Shown: piece by piece, positions 33,432 through 41,233 of the stretch
How positions within the stretch are numbered: the first letter of the stretch is position 1
How the letters are laid out: each line of letters begins with the position of its first letter
Origin: Treponema sp. JC4
Lineage (GTDB): Bacteria; Spirochaetota; Spirochaetia; Treponematales; Treponemataceae
Direction: 5' to 3'
Length of the DNA stretch: 64,000 bases
Assembly (NCBI RefSeq): GCF_000260795.1
Contig: NZ_AJGU01000010.1
Span: forward strand, 1 to 64,000
The notes under the pieces: model-generated
Databases searched by the model: none
Told to the model about the DNA's origin: nothing
The model's input: the letters and a program-made list of their open reading frames with translations, nothing else
Position numbers and translations under genes: made by a program

Positions 33432-33770
33432 TTACGACTTTCCGTATACTCTCATTATTTTTGAAATAATGATGTCTTCGAAATTTCTTCTGCCGTCTAT
33501 AACAGCAAGAATATTTACAAGGTCACCTGAGATTTCGTAGATAATTCTGTAGTAGCCTTGAATCAGCTCTCGAAAGGTTTCAATTCCTTGCTTTTCAAGT
33601 TCAGGAACAATTCTTCCGCTTTTAGGAAATTCCTTTAAAGAAAGAATATTTTCCTCAAATTCTGAGATAGTTTTTTCTACATATTTTTGACTTAAGGATT
33701 GGTAATATGAGATTATTTCGCGTAAATCATCCTTTGCAAATTGAGAAACAATTACTTGATTTATAGCCAT
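33432..33770 (-). CDS. RelE/ParE-family toxin
   Basis: 112 aa. The fold pattern fits ParE/RelE: VSQFAKDDLREIISYY, a long helix, FPKSGRIVPEL, and the strand run FRELIQGYYRIIYEI...VNILAVIDGRR. ParE members poison gyrase while RelE members cut mRNA; this cannot be decided by eye. It is coupled to the antitoxin gene, whose stop overlaps its ATG (TAATG). Confidence 0.88.
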   Translation of the reverse strand: MAINQVIVSQFAKDDLREIISYYQSLSQKYVEKTISEFEENILSLKEFPKSGRIVPELEKQGIETFRELIQGYYRIIYEISGDLVNILAVIDGRRNFEDIIISKIMRVYGKS

Positions 33771-34048
33771 TATTTTAAGAATTCCTTGCGTAAATCTGCA
33801 AATACTTTTTCAGCAGGTTCTGTGCGTCCTGCTTTTATATCCTTTTGTGAAAGCTGAATTATTTTTAATAAGTTAAAGGCGTCTTTCATTTCTTGATATG
33901 AATTTACATCAATAAGAACAGCTCTGCTTTCTCCATTTTGAGTGATAATCAGAGGTTCTTTTTTTTCATTTACAAAGGTCATCATATCAGCAGCATTTGT
34001 CTTTACATAGGAAATTGGCTTTATGCATTCAGCAAGGTTTGTAATCAT
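33770..34048 (-). CDS. Phd/YefM-family antitoxin
   Basis: 92 aa. The N-terminal DNA-binding Phd fold includes ECIKPISYVKTNAADMMTFVNEKKEPLIITQNGESRAVLIDVNSYQEM, a near-standard Phd/YefM stretch. The C-terminal tail (from about 60) is charged and should wrap the toxin. A GGAGG site precedes the ATG. Autorepression through the palindrome in its promoter is likely. Confidence 0.9.
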   Translation of the reverse strand: MITNLAECIKPISYVKTNAADMMTFVNEKKEPLIITQNGESRAVLIDVNSYQEMKDAFNLLKIIQLSQKDIKAGRTEPAEKVFADLRKEFLK

Positions 34049-34068
34049 TTTCAGGTTACCTCCAAGTC

Positions 34069-34096
34069 ATTATATAGTACTTTATAAAGACTACAA
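34069..34096 (-). promoter_or_regulatory. Promoter and likely operator of the Phd-ParE pair
   Basis: On the minus strand TTGTAG (34091-34096) and TATAAT (34069-34074) are 16 bp apart. The perfect palindrome CTTTATAAAG (34080-34089) lies between the boxes, the usual place for antitoxin binding. Confidence 0.7.
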
Positions 34097-34131
34097 AGGC
34101 AAGGGAAAGCTTTGCATTTTTTTGATGGGTC

Positions 34132-34632
34132 TTATTTAATTTTCCGCCAGACAGCTTCGTTTACGGCGAAGGTATTGGGTGCCAGTTCTTCTGCGGCGGC
34201 AAGGCGGAAGATTTTTAGCTGCAGGGGGAAGGCTAGGTCGGACAATTCTTTGATATCAGGGAGATTTTTTATCTGGGGGGCAGTCCCTTTTACTGGAAGA
34301 CTGTCGCAGAGAATGAGTTCTGCACTGCAAAGGCCGGACTCTGTGCTTATACGTGAATGACTGCCTAATACCACCCGCTGCAAATTTTCAGAAAAGTAGA
34401 CGCGTGGCTCTTCGAGTTCTACTTTTAAAATGCTCTGCGAGAGCTCCTTCAGTTCATCCTTTATCAGCTTTTTATTGCCGGAAAGAGAAAACTTGTCTTC
34501 AGGGAGAAAAATCCACAAGGGGGTATTCTGGTAAAAAATTGGCTGCTGCGGGGCATTTGCTTCTTTTATAAAGGCCTTCTGCACTTTTACCAGCTGGGCT
34601 AGCTGATTAGGATTGGGGATAAGAACGAGCAT
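34132..34632 (-). CDS. Conserved hypothetical protein
   Basis: 166 aa, no signal peptide or membrane helix. I do not recognise a domain. It has mixed alpha/beta character with WIFLPEDKFSL and RVVLGSHSRIS. TATACT ends 6 nt before the ATG with TTAACA 16 bp upstream, and no SD site is visible, so it may be leaderless. It is divergent from the HEGWH membrane-protein gene with only 43 bp between them. It may be co-regulated with that gene; function unknown. Confidence 0.65.
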   Translation of the reverse strand: MLVLIPNPNQLAQLVKVQKAFIKEANAPQQPIFYQNTPLWIFLPEDKFSLSGNKKLIKDELKELSQSILKVELEEPRVYFSENLQRVVLGSHSRISTESGLCSAELILCDSLPVKGTAPQIKNLPDIKELSDLAFPLQLKIFRLAAAEELAPNTFAVNEAVWRKIK

Positions 34633-34675
34633 GGGGATAGTATAATCTTTTTTTAATTTCTGTTAAACTAGGGTT

Positions 34676-36622
34676 ATGGGTGGAAAGAATATTTTTAAGT
34701 CAGCATTTAAAGGCGTTTATATTCCTGTAAAAAAATCGGTGCGCTGGTTCAAGCGGCTTTCGCGCAATATGAAGTATTTTACGCTTGGCCTTGTGGTTTT
34801 TGTGCTTTTTGACCTCTACCTTTTGTGGTATTTTTTTACTTTTGGCTCGGCAACTCCTGTAAAACTCGAATTTACATACGATAAATCTTCTACCGAGCTT
34901 ACGGCTCTGGATTCTGCGGCTCACAAGGGCTGGATTAAGCAGGCGAATTACGCAAGTTTTATGTTCAGTCAAGAGCAGCTGGAAAAAATCAGGGAAAGTT
35001 TTGAGCGCTGCGGTTCTGCTTCTGTGATGGTGCGCCTTAAGGTGCTTCCAAGTTCCCGCCAGAAAAAGTTTTTCGAAAATGCGGTCGATTTGCCTTTGCA
35101 GCTGGGTTTTTTGACGGAAGAAGATTTTACTGCCAGGGGAAAGTTTATTTCTCAGGTTTATGGCGGCGGAAACCGTCTTGTGGCTCAGGGAAACCTTCAG
35201 GAGCTTCCTGATGTTTTTGATATTTCTGTGGCCTTTAAAAAAGATGAACTTATGGCTGTGGCTTCTGGGGCTGCTTCTTCGGCCTCTCTTCCACGCGGAT
35301 TTTTTGTTTTTTCTACTTTAAGAACCAGAATTGTGGCTGCCTGCATTACCGATGCAATGCTTGGTTTTGATGTCAGTTCTGAAATTCCCCGCTATGGTTT
35401 TGCCTACAGCGGCGGAAAAATTGACACTTCCAATTCCAGCTACGATTTTTCTAATGCTTCTACTGTTTTTGATTTGCGAAATCAGAAAAATCCTTTGCCG
35501 GAAGTATGTGTTGGACTTTATAACGTGCCTAAATTCAAGTCTACCCTGCAGGATAAGGTTATTGTTGAAGTAAACGCCGGCGGAGAAAGGCTTTTTATTA
35601 ATAATGTTCCGGGCGCCACAAGGGTGATTATTCCTACGGCTGCCCTTAAAAATCCTTATTCCCGAATGACTTTTTCTTCCAATAAAATGTGCGTTTCTTC
35701 TCTTTTTATGAAGGTTTCTGACGGAGCCTTTAAAAAGACTGATTTTATTGAGGCTAATAATATTCCCGTAAATTCCGGTGAAGTTCTCCTGCCAGTTTCT
35801 GCAGATCCCGGCTTTATTTTGAATTATGATATGCTCAAGTGGCGCACTTCTGATTATGAGATTTTTGAATGGGACAGATTTGACCGTATCCTCTTTTTTG
35901 ATACCAGAAATTACGAGGTTCAGGATAAATTCTTTACCCGCCTTGCATATTTTGTAGAAAAGGAAGGCTTTAAGGGCCGTCTTTTGACAAATGACCAGCT
36001 TAAAGGTATGCACGGTTACAACGCCCACGATTACAGTGCAGAAAGCATGGCAAGATTTTTTAATGCGGCTGTTGATTCCAACTTCCGTTTGAATTACGAA
36101 GAGCAGCTTTTGAAAAAAATTTTGCTCGTAAACGGCTTTTTTGAAGCAGACGGGGCTTATGTCCGCGCAAATGAAGGCGGACTGGTTTCTGTTTCCCGCG
36201 AAACTCCGGACTGGAGCCGTCAGAATCTTCTGGCTCATGAAGGCTGGCATACAATTTTCTTCCGTGATGAAGAATTCCGTAATTTTGTTGCAGCTGTTTA
36301 CGGCACAATTGATTATGATTCCCGTCAGTTTCTGCTGGATTACTTCCGCTCTCAACCTTCTCTTGGCTACGATTTGAATGACGAATATCTTATGCACAAC
36401 GAGTTTATGGCCTACATTATGCAGCAGCCTTTGAGCGAAGTTTCAAATTATTTTGTTCACCTTGCAAACCGGGGAACTGTTATGGCTGCAACTCCTTATT
36501 TGTGCGCCTATATCCGCGAAAATAAGGCAGCGGCTTTTGAAGATGCGGCCAGCATGATGAATGATTTTGTTTTTGACCGTTACGGCATTGTCTGCGGAAA
36601 CATTTCGATTGTAAGAAGATAG
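34676..36622 (+). CDS. Membrane-anchored putative zinc metalloprotease (HEGWH)
   Basis: 648 aa. A basic N-terminus is followed by one membrane helix (about 34-56), so most of the protein should be in the periplasm. The C-terminal part has LLAHEGWHTIFF with the zincin motif H521-E522-x-x-H525; a downstream Glu in LMHNEFMAYIMQQP could be the third ligand. The middle contains a possible beta-rich region (about 100-400) without a recognised name. Proteolytic activity is inferred from the motif alone. No SD site; a TAAACT box lies 6 nt before the ATG. Confidence 0.72.
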   Translation: MGGKNIFKSAFKGVYIPVKKSVRWFKRLSRNMKYFTLGLVVFVLFDLYLLWYFFTFGSATPVKLEFTYDKSSTELTALDSAAHKGWIKQANYASFMFSQEQLEKIRESFERCGSASVMVRLKVLPSSRQKKFFENAVDLPLQLGFLTEEDFTARGKFISQVYGGGNRLVAQGNLQELPDVFDISVAFKKDELMAVASGAASSASLPRGFFVFSTLRTRIVAACITDAMLGFDVSSEIPRYGFAYSGGKIDTSNSSYDFSNASTVFDLRNQKNPLPEVCVGLYNVPKFKSTLQDKVIVEVNAGGERLFINNVPGATRVIIPTAALKNPYSRMTFSSNKMCVSSLFMKVSDGAFKKTDFIEANNIPVNSGEVLLPVSADPGFILNYDMLKWRTSDYEIFEWDRFDRILFFDTRNYEVQDKFFTRLAYFVEKEGFKGRLLTNDQLKGMHGYNAHDYSAESMARFFNAAVDSNFRLNYEEQLLKKILLVNGFFEADGAYVRANEGGLVSVSRETPDWSRQNLLAHEGWHTIFFRDEEFRNFVAAVYGTIDYDSRQFLLDYFRSQPSLGYDLNDEYLMHNEFMAYIMQQPLSEVSNYFVHLANRGTVMAATPYLCAYIRENKAAAFEDAASMMNDFVFDRYGIVCGNISIVRR

Positions 36623-36653
36623 AAGACAGGGCGGTGGGCTTTATCTGCCCTGC

Positions 36654-37211
36654 CTAAAATTCGTCCATTACGTTTTTCAGCGCCCCCAGGGTTGAAAGAG
36701 GACCGTGCCCCGGCATAATTACAGTCTGGTCATCCATTGTGTAGATTTTATTTTTGATGTTTGATTCCAGAATGAATTTCGAGTAGCTGGAGTTTGTTGA
36801 ACCAATGCTTCCGGCTCCCAGAACGTCGCCCGTAAAAAGTACGTTTTCAATTTTATAAACCATTGAATCTGAGGTGTGTCCCGGAACTGTCATATACTGC
36901 ACGTTCAGCTTGGCAATTTTAACGTGGCCGTCGTTTGAAAGAACGGTTGTGTCGTCTCCCGCAACTTCCCAGTCGGCAGCGTAGATTTTTGGTGAATAAA
37001 TTTTCTGCAGGGTTTTAAGGCCGTGAACATGGCTTCCGTGATTGTGGGTAATCAGAATGCCGGAAATTGAAAGTCCGTTTTCTTCTATCTGAGAGATGAT
37101 TTCGTCGGTTACCTTGCCCGGATCTATGATAATAGCTTCTTTTACTGCTTCATTTACAACGATATAGCAGTTTGAAAATCCGCCAGGATTATGATGATAG
37201 TATACTTTCAT
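36654..37211 (-). CDS. MBL-fold metallohydrolase with altered metal-binding motif
   Basis: 185 aa. The fold follows glyoxalase II-like hydrolases: DPGKVTDEI, GILITHNHGSHVHGL, VPGHTSDSM, LFTGDVL and MPGHGPLST. The first motif reads H-N-H-G-S-H where the family has H-x-H-x-D-H, so Ser replaces the Asp that binds the second metal and activates water. The remaining metal ligands are present. The reaction is therefore uncertain. It starts directly after the pentapeptide gene's stop and is probably co-translated with it. Confidence 0.85.
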   Translation of the reverse strand: MKVYYHHNPGGFSNCYIVVNEAVKEAIIIDPGKVTDEIISQIEENGLSISGILITHNHGSHVHGLKTLQKIYSPKIYAADWEVAGDDTTVLSNDGHVKIAKLNVQYMTVPGHTSDSMVYKIENVLFTGDVLGAGSIGSTNSSYSKFILESNIKNKIYTMDDQTVIMPGHGPLSTLGALKNVMDEF

Positions 37212-37889
37212 TTAATCACCGTCCACAATTGAGTTACCGAACTGAAGGTTATCCAGACCGCCCGAAAGATTTTCAGGATTATCAAAAATGGCTTCTCGTG
37301 TATTTGACATTTTGAAGGAAACATTCTGACGATCCGAGTTCTTAAAGATTGTCTTTTTAAGGTTGCAGTTTCTGAAAGAAGTGTTTACAAGGGTTGCCTT
37401 AATAAAGCGGGAAGAAAAAAAGTCTGAATTATCAAAAGAGCACTGAAAAGCCTTGATCCCGTTAAAATTGCACTGCTTCATATCGCTGGAGTTAAATAGC
37501 GTATGGGTAAGGGTGCTGCAGGAGAAGGTTGAAAAAACTGTATTATTCTGAATAAAGTTGCAGTCGTTAAAGAAGGCAAAGTCAAAAATTGAAATACGTA
37601 CAACTGAATGTTCCCATTTGATGTTCTGAAAAGTACAGTGGGAAAAATTACAGCCGAAAAACTTTTTATTTGAAAAATCTATGTCTTTAAAAATAATTCC
37701 GCAGGCATTGAGTCCTATTATTTTTTCGTGATTTTTGATGTAGTTGTAGATTTCTGCCTGTGTTCGGCCTGGATCGGGGGTGTGGTCAATGCAGTAGCCG
37801 CGCTCGGTTTTTATATTACCGAATTCGTCAAAGGAAGAAAGCGCGTCGTCCTGACAGCTGTTAACCAGACATTTATTAATTGTAAACAT
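37212..37889 (-). CDS. Pentapeptide-repeat protein
   Basis: 225 aa. From about residue 65 on it has many A(D/N)LXX-like pentapeptides with central Phe (DIDFSNKKFFGCNFSHCTFQN, then FNDCNF, CNFNGIKAFQCSFDNSDFFSSRF), predicted to form a right-handed quadrilateral beta-helix. The first 60 residues contain several cysteines and a charged helix. Some relatives mimic DNA and protect gyrase, others have unknown roles. A strong promoter (37897-37925) ends 7 nt before the ATG, without an SD site. Confidence 0.82.
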   Translation of the reverse strand: MFTINKCLVNSCQDDALSSFDEFGNIKTERGYCIDHTPDPGRTQAEIYNYIKNHEKIIGLNACGIIFKDIDFSNKKFFGCNFSHCTFQNIKWEHSVVRISIFDFAFFNDCNFIQNNTVFSTFSCSTLTHTLFNSSDMKQCNFNGIKAFQCSFDNSDFFSSRFIKATLVNTSFRNCNLKKTIFKNSDRQNVSFKMSNTREAIFDNPENLSGGLDNLQFGNSIVDGD

Positions 37890-37896
37890 ATTTTCT

Positions 37897-37925
37897 ATTA
37901 TAATATTGTTAGCTCAGTTTTTCAA
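37897..37925 (-). promoter_or_regulatory. Promoter of the pentapeptide / MBL-fold pair, adjacent to the start codon
   Basis: On the minus strand TTGAAA (37920-37925), 17 bp, TATAAT (37897-37902), then 7 nt to the ATG. Confidence 0.75.
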
Positions 37926-37960
37926 TTTTATATCTTGCGATATTGTGATAGAATAAGTTT

Positions 37961-39961
37961 ATGAATTTTGGATTTATTCGCGCGGCAAGTCTTAGTCCGC
38001 GTCTTGTTGTCGCTGATTGCAATACAAATGCAGAAAATATAATTAAGGCCGCTAAAGAGGCAGAGAAGGGCGGTGCAAAAATTGCCGTTTTCCCTGAACT
38101 TTCTATAACAGGTTATACCTGTGGAGATTTATTTTTTCAAAAATCCCTGCAAAAGTCTGCAGAAGCAGCACTTTCTTCTATAATTAAGCAGACTTCTGAC
38201 CTTGACTGCCTTATTTTTGTGGGTTTACCGGTGGCTGCCGGGGAAGGCATTTATAACTGTGCCGCAGCAATTTTTAAGGGACAGCTTCTTGCCCTTATTG
38301 CAAAAACATTTCTGCCAAATTACGGAGAGTTTTACGAGCGACGTCAGTTCACTCCTTTCCAGCCTGATATGGAAACCCGCTTTATTTCTTTTGCAGGCTT
38401 TGATGCCCTTCCTTTTGGAACTGACATTCTTATTTGTGATCAGAATAATCCAGAAATAAAAGTTGCCTGCGAAATCTGCGAAGACCTCTGGACTCCGCTT
38501 CCGCCTTCTACCCGCCATGCCTTGAACGGGGCAAATGTGATAGTAAATCTTTCTGCCGGAAACGAGATTATCGGAAAGGCTGATTACCGCAGAAATCTTG
38601 TGCAGAATCACAGTGCAAAGCTGATTGCAGCTTATGTTTATTCAAATGCAGGAAAGGACGAATCAACTCAGGATATGGTTTTTGCTGGCCATAAACTGAT
38701 TTGTGAAAACGGCTCTATTCTTGCCCAGTCCCAGCTTTTTGGCGAAGACGAAATTATTTATGCTGATATTGATATTGAACGACTCTGCCAGGAACGCCGC
38801 CGTACAACAAGCTTTGGTTTTTCTGTAAATCACGCTCCGCTTGCAGCAGATTATACAACTGTAGAAATTGCTTTAAGCGGGGAAGAGCAGGGGGATGTAA
38901 AAAAAGGCTCTCTCAAACGTTTTGTTGACGCTCATCCTTTTGTTCCGTCTGATAAAGCAAACCGTACCCTCCGCTGCGAGCAGGTAATTACCCTTCAGGC
39001 TCAGGGCTTAGCAAAACGCCTGCGCCATATCAACTGCCAGTCAGCAGTAATCGGACTTTCGGGTGGTCTTGATTCAACTCTTGCCCTTCTTGTAACCTGC
39101 CGTGCCTTTGACCTTTGTGGTTTTGACCGCAAGAAAATTACTGCAATTACAATGCCTTGCTTTGGAACTACAGACCGCACCTACAAGAATGCCTGCAAAC
39201 TGGCAGAAGAATGTGGTGCAAACTTAAAAGAAATTCCTATTGCAGACGCAGTCCGCCAGCATTTTAAGGATATTGGTCAGGAGGAAAGCCTTCACGATGT
39301 TACTTACGAAAACGGCCAGGCCCGCACCAGAACCCTTATCCTTATGAACTACGCTAACAAAACAAACGGAATCGTAATCGGTACTGGAGACCTTTCTGAA
39401 CTTGCTTTGGGCTGGTGTACCTATAACGGCGACCATATGTCCATGTACGGTGTAAATTCTTCGGTTCCAAAGACCCTTGTCCGCTATCTTGTTGAATGGT
39501 TTGCAGACCAGGCGGAAGGGGACGCTTCAAATTCAAAGAAAAGCTTTGCTTCCGTACTCCGTGACATCCTTGATACTCCTGTTAGCCCAGAACTGCTTCC
39601 TCCAACTGGCGGAAAAATCAGCCAGGTTACAGAAGACCTTGTCGGCCCTTACGAACTTCACGACTTTTACCTTTATTATTTACTCCGCTTCGGCTTCAGT
39701 CCAAAAAAGATTTTCTTCCTTGCAAAAAACGCCGAACTTCCTTACGACGATGCAACAAAAGTCAAATGGCTGCGCACTTTCTACCGGCGTTTCTTCAGCC
39801 AGCAGTTCAAGCGTTCCTGCATGCCGGACGGTGCAAAGGTTGGTACAATCAATCTTTCTCCCCGTGGCGACTGGCGAATGCCAAGCGATGCTTCTGCCGC
39901 AGTCTGGCTTAAGGAAATCGACCTTTTGGAAGAAGAAATTAAAGGCGGAAAAGAATGCTAA
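37961..39961 (+). CDS. nadE: Glutamine-dependent NAD+ synthetase
   Basis: 666 aa. The N-terminal nitrilase-type glutaminase (about 1-280) has Glu46 in FPELSITGY, a Lys in LIAKTFLPNYGEFYE, and the nucleophile Cys in CEICEDLW. The C-terminal ATP-pyrophosphatase domain has SGGLDST starting at Ser367, and GTGDLSELALGW. It amidates deamido-NAD using glutamine and ATP. TAGAAT lies 6 nt before the ATG and no SD site is visible. The last 7 bases overlap rlmJ. Confidence 0.96.
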   Translation: MNFGFIRAASLSPRLVVADCNTNAENIIKAAKEAEKGGAKIAVFPELSITGYTCGDLFFQKSLQKSAEAALSSIIKQTSDLDCLIFVGLPVAAGEGIYNCAAAIFKGQLLALIAKTFLPNYGEFYERRQFTPFQPDMETRFISFAGFDALPFGTDILICDQNNPEIKVACEICEDLWTPLPPSTRHALNGANVIVNLSAGNEIIGKADYRRNLVQNHSAKLIAAYVYSNAGKDESTQDMVFAGHKLICENGSILAQSQLFGEDEIIYADIDIERLCQERRRTTSFGFSVNHAPLAADYTTVEIALSGEEQGDVKKGSLKRFVDAHPFVPSDKANRTLRCEQVITLQAQGLAKRLRHINCQSAVIGLSGGLDSTLALLVTCRAFDLCGFDRKKITAITMPCFGTTDRTYKNACKLAEECGANLKEIPIADAVRQHFKDIGQEESLHDVTYENGQARTRTLILMNYANKTNGIVIGTGDLSELALGWCTYNGDHMSMYGVNSSVPKTLVRYLVEWFADQAEGDASNSKKSFASVLRDILDTPVSPELLPPTGGKISQVTEDLVGPYELHDFYLYYLLRFGFSPKKIFFLAKNAELPYDDATKVKWLRTFYRRFFSQQFKRSCMPDGAKVGTINLSPRGDWRMPSDASAAVWLKEIDLLEEEIKGGKEC

Positions 39962-40854
39962 GCTATCAGCACGCCTTTCACGCAGGAAACCATGCCGACA
40001 TTTTAAAGCATCTCACACTTTTTTTTGTGCTTTCTTCCCTCAATAAAAAGGAAAAGCCCTATACCTATTTCGATACTCACTCGGCAAGCGGCCTTTACGA
40101 CCTTCTTGATAACCGCAGCCAGAAAACAGGTGAAGCAGGGCAGGGAATAAGCCGTCTTATTTCCTCAAAGCTGATGATTTCCGGCTCGCATTCCCTCCTA
40201 AGCGATTATCTTTCTCTGATTGACCGCTACTATTCCAAAAATTTCTATCCAGGCTCGCCGGAAATTGCCAGAGTTCTTTCCCGCCGGCAGGATTTTCTTG
40301 TGCTTTCTGAGCTTCATCCCCAGGAAATTGAAAATCTTCGCCGCAACATGCTTAAAACTCCTTTCTGCCAGGCTGCCTGCAGCCAGATTCAGATTCACGC
40401 CCGTAACGGTTTTGAAATGCTTAAGGCCCTTACGCCGCCAAAAACAAAGCGGGGTGCCGTATTGATTGACCCAAGCTACGAAGAGATCTCTGATTATATT
40501 GACTGCGCTAAGACAATTTCTGCCGTAAATAAAAAATGGACAAATGGAATCATAATGCTCTGGTATCCTCTTCTTGCTCACCGGGAGTCAGAAATAAATC
40601 AGATGCTGGATGATATTCAGGCTTCTGCACGTTCTGTAAATCCAAATATTGAAATCTGCGATTTACGTCTGCAAGTTGCCGCAAAAGACAGTCATAAGGA
40701 AATGTCCCTTAAAGAATATGAAGAGAGCGAAAAAAATCCGCCTCGTCTTTACGGAAGCGGAATGCTGGTCTTAAATGCACCCTGGCATCTGGAAGAGGAA
40801 GTAAATTCTTGTCTGGAAGCTATTTCTTCCTGCCTTTCTTCCACCAGTCAATAA
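39955..40854 (+). CDS. rlmJ: 23S rRNA (adenine-2030-N6)-methyltransferase RlmJ
   Basis: 299 aa. The start MLSYQHAFHAGNHADILKH is the RlmJ family signature, followed by FDTHSASGLY and, further on, LIDPSYEE (the D/NPPY-like catalytic motif, here DPSY) and GIIMLWYPL. It methylates A2030 in 23S rRNA. It overlaps nadE by 7 bp and its own 3' end overlaps the opposed ParB-like gene by 35 bp. Confidence 0.92.
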   Translation: MLSYQHAFHAGNHADILKHLTLFFVLSSLNKKEKPYTYFDTHSASGLYDLLDNRSQKTGEAGQGISRLISSKLMISGSHSLLSDYLSLIDRYYSKNFYPGSPEIARVLSRRQDFLVLSELHPQEIENLRRNMLKTPFCQAACSQIQIHARNGFEMLKALTPPKTKRGAVLIDPSYEEISDYIDCAKTISAVNKKWTNGIIMLWYPLLAHRESEINQMLDDIQASARSVNPNIEICDLRLQVAAKDSHKEMSLKEYEESEKNPPRLYGSGMLVLNAPWHLEEEVNSCLEAISSCLSSTSQ

Positions 40855-41227
40855 TTTTCTGGATTAAATGCTTGAAGAATAAATAAATTCTGTAGAAAAA
40901 GCCTGGATTTCTCAGGCGTTCAAGTCTCATGTAGCCCTGCAGAAGTTCCTGATCTGTAAATTCTTTTCGCTGGTTGTTTTCTTCAATTTCCATTTCCAGC
41001 TGTTCAACTTCTGTAAGGTTATCAACTATGTTTGCCTGAATGTTTGTCCAGCCCAGCTGAGTTGCTGCTGTAAGACGGCGTTCTCCTGCAATCAGTTCGT
41101 AGCGGCTGTTTAGGGTAATAGGATTTAAAAGACCATAAGTTTTCAGGCTGTCCTTAAGATTTTCAAGGTCACCCAGATCTTTGCGAACTCTTTTCTTTAT
41201 CTTAATATCCTTAATCGCTACTAGCAT
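40820..41227 (-). CDS. ParB-like nuclease-domain protein with C-terminal hydrophobic tail
   Basis: 135 aa, much shorter than chromosomal ParB (about 290 aa). Residues 3-95 match the ParB/Sulfiredoxin domain: IKDIKIKKRVRKDLGDLENLKDSL, GLLNPITL, ELIAGERRLTAATQLGW (CTP-binding GERR element). The HTH and dimer domains are missing; instead an aromatic amphipathic segment (FFYRIYLFFKHLIQKIIDWW) ends the protein, suggesting membrane association. It starts 7 nt after the PBP1A stop, so the two are co-transcribed. It is not a partition ParB; function unknown. Confidence 0.82.
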   Translation of the reverse strand: MLVAIKDIKIKKRVRKDLGDLENLKDSLKTYGLLNPITLNSRYELIAGERRLTAATQLGWTNIQANIVDNLTEVEQLEMEIEENNQRKEFTDQELLQGYMRLERLRNPGFFYRIYLFFKHLIQKIIDWWKKGRKK

Positions 41228-41233
41228 TCAGTC

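Noticed and set aside
35318-36397. Long open frame antisense to the HEGWH membrane-protein gene (359 codons)
   Set aside because: Opposite strand of a coherent protein with membrane helix and metal motif; no recognisable features of its own.
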